Program-made: the position numbers and the translations under genes
Shown here: piece by piece, positions 13,344-21,285 of the stretch
Position numbering within the stretch: position 1 is the stretch's first letter
Layout: each line of letters starts with the position of its first letter
The notes under the pieces: model-generated
What the model was told of the DNA's origin: nothing
Database searches by the model: none
The model's input: the letters and a program-made list of their open reading frames with translations, nothing else
Virus record (IMG/VR): IMGVR_UViG_3300049811_000810
Coordinates: 1-37,124 of that record
Origin: a virus
Strand: one strand, 5' to 3'
DNA: 37,124 nucleotides

Positions 13344-15106
13344 TGCCCGCGATCATCGGCCCAATCCGTCCTGCTCGGCCGCTGGATCTGCTCGGCGAGG
13401 CCGTTCCAGAAACGGGACTCGAGGGCGAGCTCGTCGAGAACACTCGCTACGGTGCACTCGGTCTGCGCACGATGTTCGTGCCTCTCGGGACGGACCGCGT
13501 TCGTCGGATCGGTGAGCATTGGCCGACGACGCTGCACACGTCGATCACGACGCTCGACCTCGGCGACAACTCGAACGTGCAGCAGGTCATCGGTGGGACC
13601 GGCGGCACGGTGCGCTTCCCGCTTGACGGGCAGGTGGGGCGGACGTTCTGGATCGACAATGTGTCGAGCGGATCGGTCGACCTTCGAGCACGCGGACCTT
13701 CCTCGAGCGTGAGCATCGGCACGCTCGCGGCAGGCCGCATCGCGCTCGTCGTTCGGCGCGACGGGACGCTCGACGGCACGCACGCGGCGTGGCACGTCGT
13801 CTACAACTCGGGCGCGTCGGGCGGCGGCGCAGTGTCCTCGGTCAACGGGCAGACGGGCGCTGTCGTCCTGGCTGCGACGCACATCGGATGCACGCCTCCG
13901 GTCGTCGATCCGGCGGCGACCACGGTGCAGCTCGCGATCAACGCGATCGACTCTGCGAAGCCCAACAAGGTGCAGAGCATTGCGCCATTGCACGGCATCA
14001 CGCTGAATGGCGACACGATCCCGGTGCAGCTCGGATCGCTGGCGATCGTCGGGCTTGCGGACGGCGGCATCGGCGCCTCAAAGCTCGCTGGCGGCATCGG
14101 AACAGGGCTTCTCGGTGGGGACATCACGGCTGCGGGACGAGCGCTGCTCGACGACGCGGACGCCGCGGCTCAGCGGGCCACGCTCGGGCTCGGGACGGCG
14201 GCGGTCGAGCCTGTGGCGACGTTCGCTCTTTCCTCGCACACGCACACGATCGCCAACGTGACGGGCCTGCAGGCCGCACTCGACCAGGTCGTCGGCAACG
14301 AGGTCCGTTTCCTCGCGAACGGCTGCGTGCAGCTCGATCTGTTCAGCCACTTCCTCACGACGTTGACGACGACCGGCGGCGACGTGAACGGGCTGTTCCA
14401 GCGCACCGCGAACGGCGGAGCGGTGGGACTGCTCGCGGCGACCGACGCGGCGACGTTCTCCGACCGCATGATCGGCGTGTATTCGACGCGCGTCGGCACG
14501 ACGTCGAACAACACCGGCCAGGTCGCTGTCACCGGGCACACCGATCTGCTCAACGGCATTCCGACGCCTGCGCTCGGCCAGAGCACGCGGTATCGCAAGC
14601 AGATGTATTTCCGCTGCGTCAGCCCGCCCGCGGGTTCGCAGCATCAGTTCTGGTTGCTCGGCTTCCTTGGCTCGGCGACCGGCGTTCCGTCGAATGGGAT
14701 CTACTTCGAGTTCAGGTTCGACGGCGCGACGAACGACACGCAATGGCATCTCGTGAGCCGCAAGGACGGCGTGCAGGTGAGGCGCGCGCTCGCGGGCACG
14801 TCGGCGCCGACGGACGGCCAGTACGTGTTCCTCTCGCTCGACGTCGAGCGAGCAACGTCCGGCGACGTGACGCTGCGGTGGCAGGTGAACGGATCCAGCG
14901 GCACGTACACGATCTTGAACGCGGATCTCACGACGGAGCGCATCCCGTTCGATGCGACGCTCGGCGCCGCGGGCGACACGTTCGGCTACGGCTGGTTCTT
15001 GTCAAAGGCCGGGACGGCGCACGCCGTCTCCGGCGGAATCTTGGCCGACTGGTATCGACTTCAACTGGTGCGCCCGGTGGCGCCCGACTACTCCCCCACG
15101 TTCTGA
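13343..15106 (+). CDS. Tail fibre protein with lectin-like C terminus
   Basis: The 587-residue product (ATG 13343, overlapping the previous stop) shows fibre hallmarks. Residues about 20-150 are a beta-rich N-terminal module with TTLDLGDNSNVQQVIGGTGG. Next comes the widespread fibre motif SSVNGQTGAVVL (about 166-177). A repeat-type segment follows with ALLDDADAAAQRATLGLGT and LSSHTHTIANVTGLQAALDQ, found in phage fibre stalks. From about residue 330 the C terminus is beta-sandwich-like (QFWLLGFLG, GIYFEFRFDG, QWHLVSRKDGVQV, GDVTLRWQVNG), suggesting a concanavalin-like receptor-binding head. It would recognise the host surface. No chaperone gene follows directly. High confidence as fibre, low for the exact receptor. 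Confidence 0.75.
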   Translation: MPAIIGPIRPARPLDLLGEAVPETGLEGELVENTRYGALGLRTMFVPLGTDRVRRIGEHWPTTLHTSITTLDLGDNSNVQQVIGGTGGTVRFPLDGQVGRTFWIDNVSSGSVDLRARGPSSSVSIGTLAAGRIALVVRRDGTLDGTHAAWHVVYNSGASGGGAVSSVNGQTGAVVLAATHIGCTPPVVDPAATTVQLAINAIDSAKPNKVQSIAPLHGITLNGDTIPVQLGSLAIVGLADGGIGASKLAGGIGTGLLGGDITAAGRALLDDADAAAQRATLGLGTAAVEPVATFALSSHTHTIANVTGLQAALDQVVGNEVRFLANGCVQLDLFSHFLTTLTTTGGDVNGLFQRTANGGAVGLLAATDAATFSDRMIGVYSTRVGTTSNNTGQVAVTGHTDLLNGIPTPALGQSTRYRKQMYFRCVSPPAGSQHQFWLLGFLGSATGVPSNGIYFEFRFDGATNDTQWHLVSRKDGVQVRRALAGTSAPTDGQYVFLSLDVERATSGDVTLRWQVNGSSGTYTILNADLTTERIPFDATLGAAGDTFGYGWFLSKAGTAHAVSGGILADWYRLQLVRPVAPDYSPTF

Positions 15107-15121
15107 TCTGGAGACTTCATC

Positions 15122-15556
15122 ATGCTGAACATCCCGCTCCGTCGCGTCGTGCTTCTCACCGCCGCATACCTTGCCGCGCTCGCCGCGATCTTCTCGGTCG
15201 CGATCGCCGCTCCTCAGGTCGACGTCGGCAACGCTCGTCTGTTCGTCGAGGTGAAGACGACCACCCCCTATCCGCTGACCGCGACCGTGCTCGGGTCTGC
15301 GTCCGGCGCGACCATCCGAACGAACGGGATCACCGTCGACGCCTCTGCCGCATCCGGCGAATGGGTGTTCACGGCGACCGGAACGGACACCGCGCCGACC
15401 ATCGCGACGCTCACCGGCCGCTACCTCCCTCCAGGCGGAGCCGGCGCGTTTGAGCGCTCGATCACGCTCACGATCCAACCGGGCGAGACGGTCACTGTGA
15501 GCGGGCGCCAAGGACCGCCGCCGACGCCGTCCAAGACCGCCGCAGCGCCGGGCTGA
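15122..15556 (+). CDS. Exported or membrane-anchored small protein
   Basis: ATG 15122 is preceded by GGAGACTTC, a good ribosome-binding site. The N terminus (basic LRR, then VVLLTAAYLAALAAIFSVA, residues about 9-28) is a signal peptide or membrane anchor with a possible AIAAP cleavage site. The mature part (about 31-128) is beta-rich and Thr/Gly-rich, resembling an immunoglobulin-like or secreted structural domain, ending in a Pro/Ala-rich tail. No family recognised. Its position after the fibre and before the membrane/lipoprotein pair suggests a part in lysis or surface modification, but this cannot be shown. The following 56 bases carry no gene. Confidence 0.5.
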   Translation: MLNIPLRRVVLLTAAYLAALAAIFSVAIAAPQVDVGNARLFVEVKTTTPYPLTATVLGSASGATIRTNGITVDASAASGEWVFTATGTDTAPTIATLTGRYLPPGGAGAFERSITLTIQPGETVTVSGRQGPPPTPSKTAAAPG

Positions 15557-15612
15557 GTGTTCAACCGATCGGCCGTCCCCTGTCACTTCCCCCCCTCTCC
15601 GCGGAGTCTGCC

Positions 15613-16047
15613 ATGCGTCTCCCGTCCTTCCTCGGTCACATGCTCGCGCCAGGCGCGGCTGCGCCCCGCCCCTCGCTCGCGATGTTCGCTGGGCACGTCG
15701 ATCGTGCGCCGACGCCCGACGCCGAGCGACCTTCGGTCGTCGGCGGGTTGCCGACCCCGACCGGCAACGGCGGAGACGGCGTCACGGTCCGCATCCCGCA
15801 GATTTGGTTCGTTCTGGGCTTGATGGTGCTGATGCAGGGCGGCGGCACGTTCTTCTCCGCGCAGTCCGCGGCGTCGACGTCCTCCGCGGCACGCGGCGTC
15901 GAAAAGGTCCTGTCGGACCTCCGCGACGACGTGGCCGGTCTCCGCGACGACGTCGCAAGTCTTTCGACGCAGGTGAAGCGGTTGTCGGAGCGCGTCACCC
16001 TGCTCGAAGCGCACGAAGCACCCGATGCGGAAAGGAATCGCCGATGA
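15613..16047 (+). CDS. Membrane coiled-coil protein, candidate inner-membrane spanin or XhlA-like
   Basis: A 144-residue protein from ATG 15613 (preceded by GCGGAG). About 60 polar N-terminal residues (low-complexity, Pro/Gly-rich) lead to one membrane helix (IPQIWFVLGLMVLMQGGGTF, residues about 61-80). A long heptad-like coil follows (VLSDLRDDVAGLRDDVASLS and TQVKRLSERVTLLEA, about 98-135). One membrane helix plus a coiled coil, coupled by an ATGA overlap to a lipoprotein gene, matches two-component spanin (Rz/Rz1) organisation; an XhlA-like haemolysin/holin accessory is the alternative. The 60-residue N-terminal part is unusually long for an i-spanin. Role is inference from topology and neighbours. 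Confidence 0.45.
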   Translation: MRLPSFLGHMLAPGAAAPRPSLAMFAGHVDRAPTPDAERPSVVGGLPTPTGNGGDGVTVRIPQIWFVLGLMVLMQGGGTFFSAQSAASTSSAARGVEKVLSDLRDDVAGLRDDVASLSTQVKRLSERVTLLEAHEAPDAERNRR

Positions 16048-16505
16048 AGCTCCTCGCCCTTGTGCTCGCGTTCCTGCTGGCTCTCGCATGCCTCGTGGCC
16101 GGCGGCGGCTGTGCCGCGGTCGACTCGCCGACGCAGCGCTGGGCGATCGCTCGACAATCGCTCACGACGGTGCAGGACACGGTCCTGCCGCTCCACGCGG
16201 CCGGCGCCGTCTCCGACGACGAACTCCTCCGGATCGACGTGATCGTGCAGACCGCGCGCCGGGCGCTCGCGGTCGCCGAATCGCAGCTCCCGGACGGTGG
16301 AACGACCTTCGACCAGTGGTTGGCGATCGCTCGAGGCGGACTCGACGCGCTCGCCGACATCGAGCGGCGACGCATCGAGTCGATGCGCGACGCAGGAGAC
16401 GAATCTCATGGAGATCGCAGCAGTGATCGCGGCGGTGCAGGCGGCGACGGAACTCGTCCGGGGCGGCATGCGGCTCATCGAGTCGAGCCGTGCGGTGTCG
16501 GCTGA
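16044..16505 (+). CDS. Lipoprotein, candidate outer-membrane spanin
   Basis: ATG 16044 overlaps the previous stop (ATGA). The N terminus is a lipoprotein signal: charged K, hydrophobic LLALVLAFLLALACLVAGGGC with a lipobox-like AGGGC, so C23 would be lipidated. The rest up to about residue 120 is helical (TVQDTVLPLHAAGAVSDDEL; a helix with RRALAVAESQL). The last 34 residues (SHGDRSSDRGGAGG and onward) are encoded in a region overlapping the next gene and are low-complexity, suggesting that an ancestral stop near 16400 was lost. Taken with the upstream membrane coiled-coil gene it could be an o-spanin, which would link inner and outer membranes at lysis. Lipoprotein call is good, spanin role is inferred. 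Confidence 0.55.
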   Translation: MKLLALVLAFLLALACLVAGGGCAAVDSPTQRWAIARQSLTTVQDTVLPLHAAGAVSDDELLRIDVIVQTARRALAVAESQLPDGGTTFDQWLAIARGGLDALADIERRRIESMRDAGDESHGDRSSDRGGAGGDGTRPGRHAAHRVEPCGVG

Positions 16506-16611
16506 AGAACTCGAGGCACTGCGCCGCAACATCAAGGCCGCCGCCGACGCAAGCGACAACCGCTGGGACGAGCGCATCGCGATCGTCCGTGAACGACAGG
16601 TACCGCCATGA
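16408..16611 (+). CDS. Small helical phage protein (67 aa)
   Basis: A 67-residue product from ATG 16408, well placed after a Shine-Dalgarno (CAGGAGAC, 8-10 bases upstream), overlapping the 3' part of the lipoprotein gene by 98 bases in another frame. It is almost entirely helical and amphipathic: MEIAAVIAAVQAATELVRGG, then SAEELEALRRNIKAAADASD. Proteins of this size and character are common in phage lysis or tail regions but have no assigned function. Its stop overlaps the collar-fibre ATG (ATGA). The start is better supported than the lipoprotein's terminal extension in the same stretch, which argues that this frame is the real coding one there. Confidence 0.5.
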   Translation: MEIAAVIAAVQAATELVRGGMRLIESSRAVSAEELEALRRNIKAAADASDNRWDERIAIVRERQVPP

Positions 16612-17507
16612 CCACCACCATCCAGACGAGACGCGACACGACCGCAGCGTGGACCTCGGCGAACCCGACGCTGCCTGACGGCCAGCTCGGGCTCGAACGC
16701 ACGACCCCGCCGGGAGTGCGTCTGAAAGCCGGCGACGGCACGACGCCGTGGAACAGTCTCGGCTACCTCTGTCCGCCGCTCGTGAATCCGACCGGCGGCG
16801 GCAACAACTACGCGCCGATCGACGGTCCGGCGTTCACCACGGCGCTGTCCTCCGCCGGACCGGCGATCTTCGGTTCGACGGTGTCCATCGTCGGTGCGCT
16901 GACGCTCTCGGGCGGCGGAACGACGACCGACACGGCGCTCGGTGGAGCCGCAGGAACGATCGCGAACAAGCGGTATGCCGACGGCGCGACGCCGATCGGC
17001 ACGGTGCATTTGTGGGCGGGACCGCACGGTTCGGTCCCGCCCACATCGTCCGGCGTCGAGTGGCTGGTGTGCAACGGCCAGGCGGTGAGCCGAACGACCT
17101 ACGCGGCGCTCTTCGCGCTCGTCGGCAGTCTGTACGGGCCCGGCGACGGGGTCACGACGTTCAACCTCCCTGACCTCCGCGCACGGGTGCCCGTCGGCAA
17201 CTCCGACGCGGGCCTCGGCGGGCCGGCGCTCGGTGCAGGGCTGACGGCGCGACCGCTCGCGGCGACCGGCGGTGCGGAGACGCACACGCTGACGGTCGCC
17301 GAGATGCCTGCGCACCGCCACACGTTCAACAGCCAGAACACCGCAGCGGCGGCGGGGGGCGGCTACGCGCTCGCAAACGTCAACGCGGGCGCTGGCACGA
17401 ACCTCACGGGCTTTGCGCCCGGTGCGATCAACGAAACCGGCGGCGGCGGCGCGCACGCCAACTTGCAGCCGTTCCTCGCCCTCAACTACATCATTCGCGC
17501 ACGCTGA
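16608..17507 (+). CDS. Tail fibre protein with Mtd-type N-terminal and phage tail collar domains
   Basis: The 299-residue product (ATG 16608) begins with a short beta domain like the major tropism determinant N-terminal domain (QTRRDTTAAWTSANPTLPDG, then VRLKAGDGTTPWNSLGYL, residues 1-52). A phage tail collar domain follows at about 128-200 (GVEWLVCNGQAVSRTTYAAL, TTFNLPDLRARVPVG). After that comes the usual companion of that domain, ETHTLTVAEMPAHRH (about 220-240), and the closing GGGAHANLQPFLALNYIIRA. Collar-domain proteins assemble at fibre or baseplate tips. It is a distinct second fibre type next to the 587-residue fibre gene. No reverse transcriptase or variable repeat was seen nearby, so no diversification system. 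Identification is firm. Confidence 0.85.
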   Translation: MTTTIQTRRDTTAAWTSANPTLPDGQLGLERTTPPGVRLKAGDGTTPWNSLGYLCPPLVNPTGGGNNYAPIDGPAFTTALSSAGPAIFGSTVSIVGALTLSGGGTTTDTALGGAAGTIANKRYADGATPIGTVHLWAGPHGSVPPTSSGVEWLVCNGQAVSRTTYAALFALVGSLYGPGDGVTTFNLPDLRARVPVGNSDAGLGGPALGAGLTARPLAATGGAETHTLTVAEMPAHRHTFNSQNTAAAAGGGYALANVNAGAGTNLTGFAPGAINETGGGGAHANLQPFLALNYIIRAR

Positions 17508-17515
17508 ACGCCTCG

Positions 17516-19837
17516 ATGCCGTATCAGCCGATCCAACTTCCGCTCCGCGGCTACACCGAACAGAACGCGTTCTCGCGCGTGCCGGAGGGGTTCACGCCGA
17601 GCGCTCTGAATGTGCTTCCGCACTGCCCGTTCACGGGGCGGCAGCGGATCGCTGTGCGCCCTGGCGTGAACGCTCGCTACGACTTCGGCGGCGAGACGCC
17701 ACCGATCATTCAGCACATCGGGACGTACTCGATCTATGTCTCGGGCGTGCTCGAGGAAATGCTCCTCATCGTCGCGGGCGGGCTTGTGTACACCCTCCGC
17801 ACCACGGAGCTGACGCCGGTTCTCGCATCCGGACAGGGCTCGCCGCTCCTCTCGACGACTGGGATTGTCGAAGGTGTGCAGTTCCGCGACTACTACTACC
17901 TCGTCGACGGAACCAACTACGTCCGCGTGCAGCTCCCGCTCACGACGCCGGCGGCGTCGGTCTGGACGGCGCCCGCGAGCATTGCGGCGAGCGGCCAAAC
18001 AGCGCGGCTGATTGCACGGTTCGGGGCACGGCTGGTCCTCGGCGGCGTGCGGACGATCCCGAACAACTGGTGGATGTCGAAGATTGACGACCCGAACGAC
18101 TGGACGCCAACCGCGCTTCAGCCGGAAGACGCGATCACGGGCGACACGTCCGGGCGGTACGGCCAGCTCGGCGAACCGTTGACGGCGATCGTGCCGTTCG
18201 GCGAGCGAGGATTGCTCTTCGGCACGACCGCGAGCATGACCTATCTGACGAGCGACCCCGCGTTCGGCGACGCCCGCATGGTCGAAATGAGCCGCACGGT
18301 CGGCATCGTCGGACCGCGTGCGTGGTGTCACGGCCCGGAAAAGACGACGTTCGTCCTCGGCTCCGACGGTCTGTACTTGCTCAACCCGAACACCTTCGCG
18401 GTGGATCGTGCCTCGAGGCTGACGGCTGGGCGGCTGGACACGGCGTTCCTCCGGCTCGACTTCGGCTCCGCGTTCGCGGCGTTCGCGGCGGGCGGCGGAA
18501 CGACGGCGAGCGCAGCCGGCGGCACGTCGTCTTCGACGACGACCGAGGACGCGGTGACGACGACGTTCGGCGTCGGCGTCGGCGGCAACCCGGCGGAAGT
18601 GCTGGGTGAAGGCGGGCTCGCATTCGCCGAAGATCCGACGCAGTTCGGCGAGGGATACGACCCGACGCAGGGGCCGCCCGATCCGGACCCGCAACAGCCT
18701 CCGCCGCAGACGACGGACCCGAACGCCCCCCTCGTGGATGCGGCGCTCGTGTTCGACGTCGAGCGGCAAGCGTGCTGGGTGTGGCTCCTGACGCGAGCGA
18801 GCCCGTCGTCGAGCCTCCACTACGTCTATCACCTGCCGACCGACTCGATCTGGCCGATCCGGCTCTACGACCCCATGCAGCCAGGTCCCGTCTCCGTGAC
18901 GGCGATTCCTGCGACGCGGCAGCGGCGTGGGCGGATCCTCCTCGGCTCGCAGTTCGGCCGGATCTCCGAAGTCGCACGCGACGTCGTCACGTCGATCGAC
19001 GGCTGGGTGGTCGGCGCGATGGATCAGATCCCGACCGAGTTTCAGCAAGCGGCGCGGATCCGAGCGCACGTCGCGCTCGGGCCGATCGAAGCGCCCGCAC
19101 CGGCGGACGTGTTCCTCCGGGACGTCCGCGTGCAGCTCGGCGACGACCGCTACGTGCCGCCGCCCGAGCTCGATGCGACGCAGGAGCCTCCGCGGATCGT
19201 GGCGTCGCTCGGCGACACCGCGCAGTCCGCGATCGGGCTTGCTGCGGAGACGGTCAACTTCTTCCAGTTGCCGTCGCAGGAAGCGATCGTCGACCAGGGC
19301 AACGCGGCAAGCGTGCCGAGTTCGTTCGTCGACTCGGGCGGCGCGTCGGCGTCGTCGGTCGACCGGCTCGACGAGCGGATCGCGCAGCGTCCGTTCGGCA
19401 CGTACACGTCGGCGAACCAGTTCCTCGCGCTCACCGAGCGGGTGTACACCGGGCCGACGCCGTGGCAGTTGCTCTACGACGCGGTGCAATCGCGGTGGGA
19501 AATCACGCACCCGACGACCGGGCAGGAATACGTGCAGCAGACCAGCGGCGGGGTACCAGTTCTTCCCAGCGACCCGAGTTCGTACCGGTCGGTGTTCGAA
19601 GTGACGGGCGGCGTCGCGAACGGCGACTACGCGTCGGTGTCGGGCTCTTCGATGCCGTCCGGGTTGCTCCGCGACGTCGGCATCCTCGGTGTCGGCCGGA
19701 ACAGCGGACGGCGATGCCGCATCCGGGCCGGCGCGATCTACCTGTCGCTGACGAGCACGGGGTTTCCGTTCTCGATTGAGAACGTTTCGGCGCTCGTCGA
19801 CGTGGTCGGACCCGATCGAGGCACCAACAGGGAGTAG
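17516..19837 (+). CDS. Beta-propeller-like tail protein (P22 gp10-type hub)
   Basis: A 773-residue protein starting at ATG 17516. The N-terminal ~260 residues are repeat-like beta structure with blades such as IQHIGTYSIYVSG, MLLIVAGGLVYTLR, VQFRDYYYLVDGTNYV and RLIARFGARLVLGG, consistent with a propeller that stabilises packaged DNA in podovirus tails (family level inference). Next comes a Gly/Thr/Pro-rich linker with TTTEDAVTTTFGVGVG (about 325-400), then another propeller-like part (ALVFDVERQACWVW, IWPIRLYDP, RRGRILLGSQFGRISEVARD) and a C-terminal Ig-like or lectin-like region. Length and position after adaptor and fibre genes fit the tail hub of P22-like phages. Fold call is fair, exact homology not established. 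Confidence 0.6.
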   Translation: MPYQPIQLPLRGYTEQNAFSRVPEGFTPSALNVLPHCPFTGRQRIAVRPGVNARYDFGGETPPIIQHIGTYSIYVSGVLEEMLLIVAGGLVYTLRTTELTPVLASGQGSPLLSTTGIVEGVQFRDYYYLVDGTNYVRVQLPLTTPAASVWTAPASIAASGQTARLIARFGARLVLGGVRTIPNNWWMSKIDDPNDWTPTALQPEDAITGDTSGRYGQLGEPLTAIVPFGERGLLFGTTASMTYLTSDPAFGDARMVEMSRTVGIVGPRAWCHGPEKTTFVLGSDGLYLLNPNTFAVDRASRLTAGRLDTAFLRLDFGSAFAAFAAGGGTTASAAGGTSSSTTTEDAVTTTFGVGVGGNPAEVLGEGGLAFAEDPTQFGEGYDPTQGPPDPDPQQPPPQTTDPNAPLVDAALVFDVERQACWVWLLTRASPSSSLHYVYHLPTDSIWPIRLYDPMQPGPVSVTAIPATRQRRGRILLGSQFGRISEVARDVVTSIDGWVVGAMDQIPTEFQQAARIRAHVALGPIEAPAPADVFLRDVRVQLGDDRYVPPPELDATQEPPRIVASLGDTAQSAIGLAAETVNFFQLPSQEAIVDQGNAASVPSSFVDSGGASASSVDRLDERIAQRPFGTYTSANQFLALTERVYTGPTPWQLLYDAVQSRWEITHPTTGQEYVQQTSGGVPVLPSDPSSYRSVFEVTGGVANGDYASVSGSSMPSGLLRDVGILGVGRNSGRRCRIRAGAIYLSLTSTGFPFSIENVSALVDVVGPDRGTNRE

Positions 19838-19840
19838 GCG

Positions 19841-20611
19841 ATGTTCGGCGATCTCTTCGGACAGGACACGAGTCGACGCAATCGCGCGCTCAGCGCCATG
19901 CAGGAGCGCATCGGCACCGATTTCGAGCGGCTGCGCGCCGAAGTTGGAGCGGGCTACGACGCGCTGCGGCAAGCGTTCCTGTCCGAGCGCTCCGCGACGA
20001 TGGATCTCCTCCGCAGCGAGTACGACTCGCTCCTCTCCGACTACGACGAGCGCTACCGCGCGATGCGCCGCGACTTCGACTCCGGCATGGAGGCGGCGAT
20101 CGGCGAGTACCGCACCGGCCGCGACTCGACGCTCGCGCTGATCGAGCAGGACACGGACGCGGCTGCCGCCCGCCGGACCGCGGCGAACGCGTTCACCGGG
20201 GTCGGCCAAACGTCCTTCGGAGCGGACCAGGTCGACGCGATCCGCCGGCAGGGAGCGCTGCAGCGTGGAGCGGTCCTGGAGCAGTACGGCGCCGGACTGG
20301 CGTCGCTCCTCGGCGACGCCGCCCGCGGTCGCGCGAGCCTGGACGGCAACGCGCTCTCGGCGGCGGCGGCGATCCGCGGCGAGCGTGCACGGGGCGTGTC
20401 GGATGCGTTCGTGCGGTTCGGCTCCGGAGCGCTCGGAGCGCAGGAGGCGGGGCTCCAGATGCGGACCGGCATCCGCCGGGATGCGCTCGACCGGATCTAC
20501 CAGACGGAGCGCGACCGGATCGGCGAGATGCGGAGCGGCACTCTCGGTTCCGCGCTCCTCGGCGGAGCGATCGGAGCGGTTGGCAACATGCTCGGGGGCG
20601 GCGGCGGGTAA
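19841..20611 (+). CDS. Helical ejection (internal virion) protein
   Basis: A 256-residue product from ATG 19841, three bases after the propeller gene. It is dominated by helices: SAMQERIGTDFERLRAEVGA, then EYDSLLSDYDERYRAMRRDF (a coiled coil), an Ala-rich centre, and EGLQ-like repeats. The C terminus is a glycine-zipper (GSALLGGAIGAVGNMLGGGG, about 235-255) that could insert into membranes. Such a helical body with a membrane-active tail is typical of podovirus DNA ejection proteins (P22 gp7/gp16/gp20 and T7 gp14-gp16 analogues). It sits in a run of three similar genes before the giant polyvalent protein. Role is inferred from position and composition. Confidence 0.55.
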   Translation: MFGDLFGQDTSRRNRALSAMQERIGTDFERLRAEVGAGYDALRQAFLSERSATMDLLRSEYDSLLSDYDERYRAMRRDFDSGMEAAIGEYRTGRDSTLALIEQDTDAAAARRTAANAFTGVGQTSFGADQVDAIRRQGALQRGAVLEQYGAGLASLLGDAARGRASLDGNALSAAAAIRGERARGVSDAFVRFGSGALGAQEAGLQMRTGIRRDALDRIYQTERDRIGEMRSGTLGSALLGGAIGAVGNMLGGGGG

Positions 20612-20637
20612 GGGCTACAGGGCTTTGGAGGTGCACG

Positions 20638-21285
20638 ATGTCCAGGGGCAGTCTTTCGGGTTCGACGATCGGGCAGGACTTTCTCAACGGCATCGCGGCC
20701 GGGCTGCGCGAGTCGGACGATCCGGGCACCCGGGCGTTCGGCTCGGGCATCGCCGGCGGAATGCAGTTCGGCAACGAACGCCGCTCCCGCATGCTCGAGG
20801 TCGAGCAACGGGGCAAGGTGCTCGACCAGCTTCTCGAGCGTGCGCCCGAGCAACTCCGCATCCGAATCGAGGAAGCGCGACAACTCGGCCGCGTCGACGC
20901 TGATCTGCGCATCGAGCTCGAGCGGGTGCTCGGCGACATGGACACGGCACGCGCGGCGGAGCGAGCGATCATCGAACGCCGCGAGGACGTCGCACGTGCC
21001 CGCGAGCTTTCCGACGTCGCGGTCGAGAGCGAGCGGAAGCGGCGACGAATGCACCGCGAGGAGGACAAGTCGGACGCGGAGTACGACCGCCGCAACTTCC
21101 GCTCGGCGGATCTTTCCGGGATCGCCGCCGGGTTGAAGCAGACGCCGACGCGGACGGCTCGGCGGCCGAGCGCGTCGGAGCCGCTCCTCGGCGGCCTCGC
21201 GTCGCGGTTCAGTTCGTTCGGACGCGCCGCGACCGATCCGCTCGGGTCGATCGCCGCCGCGCTCCGGAAGGGAGCGATGCAGTGA
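20638..21285 (+). CDS. Helical ejection-type protein (215 aa)
   Basis: Starts at ATG 20638 after GGAGGTGCACG, a strong Shine-Dalgarno. The N terminus (about 1-45) is Gly/Ser/Asp-rich (SGSTIGQDFLNGIAAGLRES). A long charged helix then spans about 48-140 with heptads (LEVEQRGKVLDQLLERAPEQ, RIRIEEARQLGRVDADLRIE). Then comes a basic stretch RKRRRMHREEDKS, and the C terminus is Arg/Ala-rich and basic (TRTARRPSASE). It has no transmembrane helix, only a short hydrophobic GIAAGL. Position between two other helical ejection-type genes suggests an internal core protein of the virion. Confidence 0.5.
   Translation: MSRGSLSGSTIGQDFLNGIAAGLRESDDPGTRAFGSGIAGGMQFGNERRSRMLEVEQRGKVLDQLLERAPEQLRIRIEEARQLGRVDADLRIELERVLGDMDTARAAERAIIERREDVARARELSDVAVESERKRRRMHREEDKSDAEYDRRNFRSADLSGIAAGLKQTPTRTARRPSASEPLLGGLASRFSSFGRAATDPLGSIAAALRKGAMQ

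Noticed and set aside
13343-17507. Diversity-generating retroelement, suggested by the Mtd-type fibre N terminus
   Set aside because: No reverse transcriptase, template repeat or adenine-rich variable repeat was seen. The C terminus is a collar-type ending and not the Mtd variable domain.
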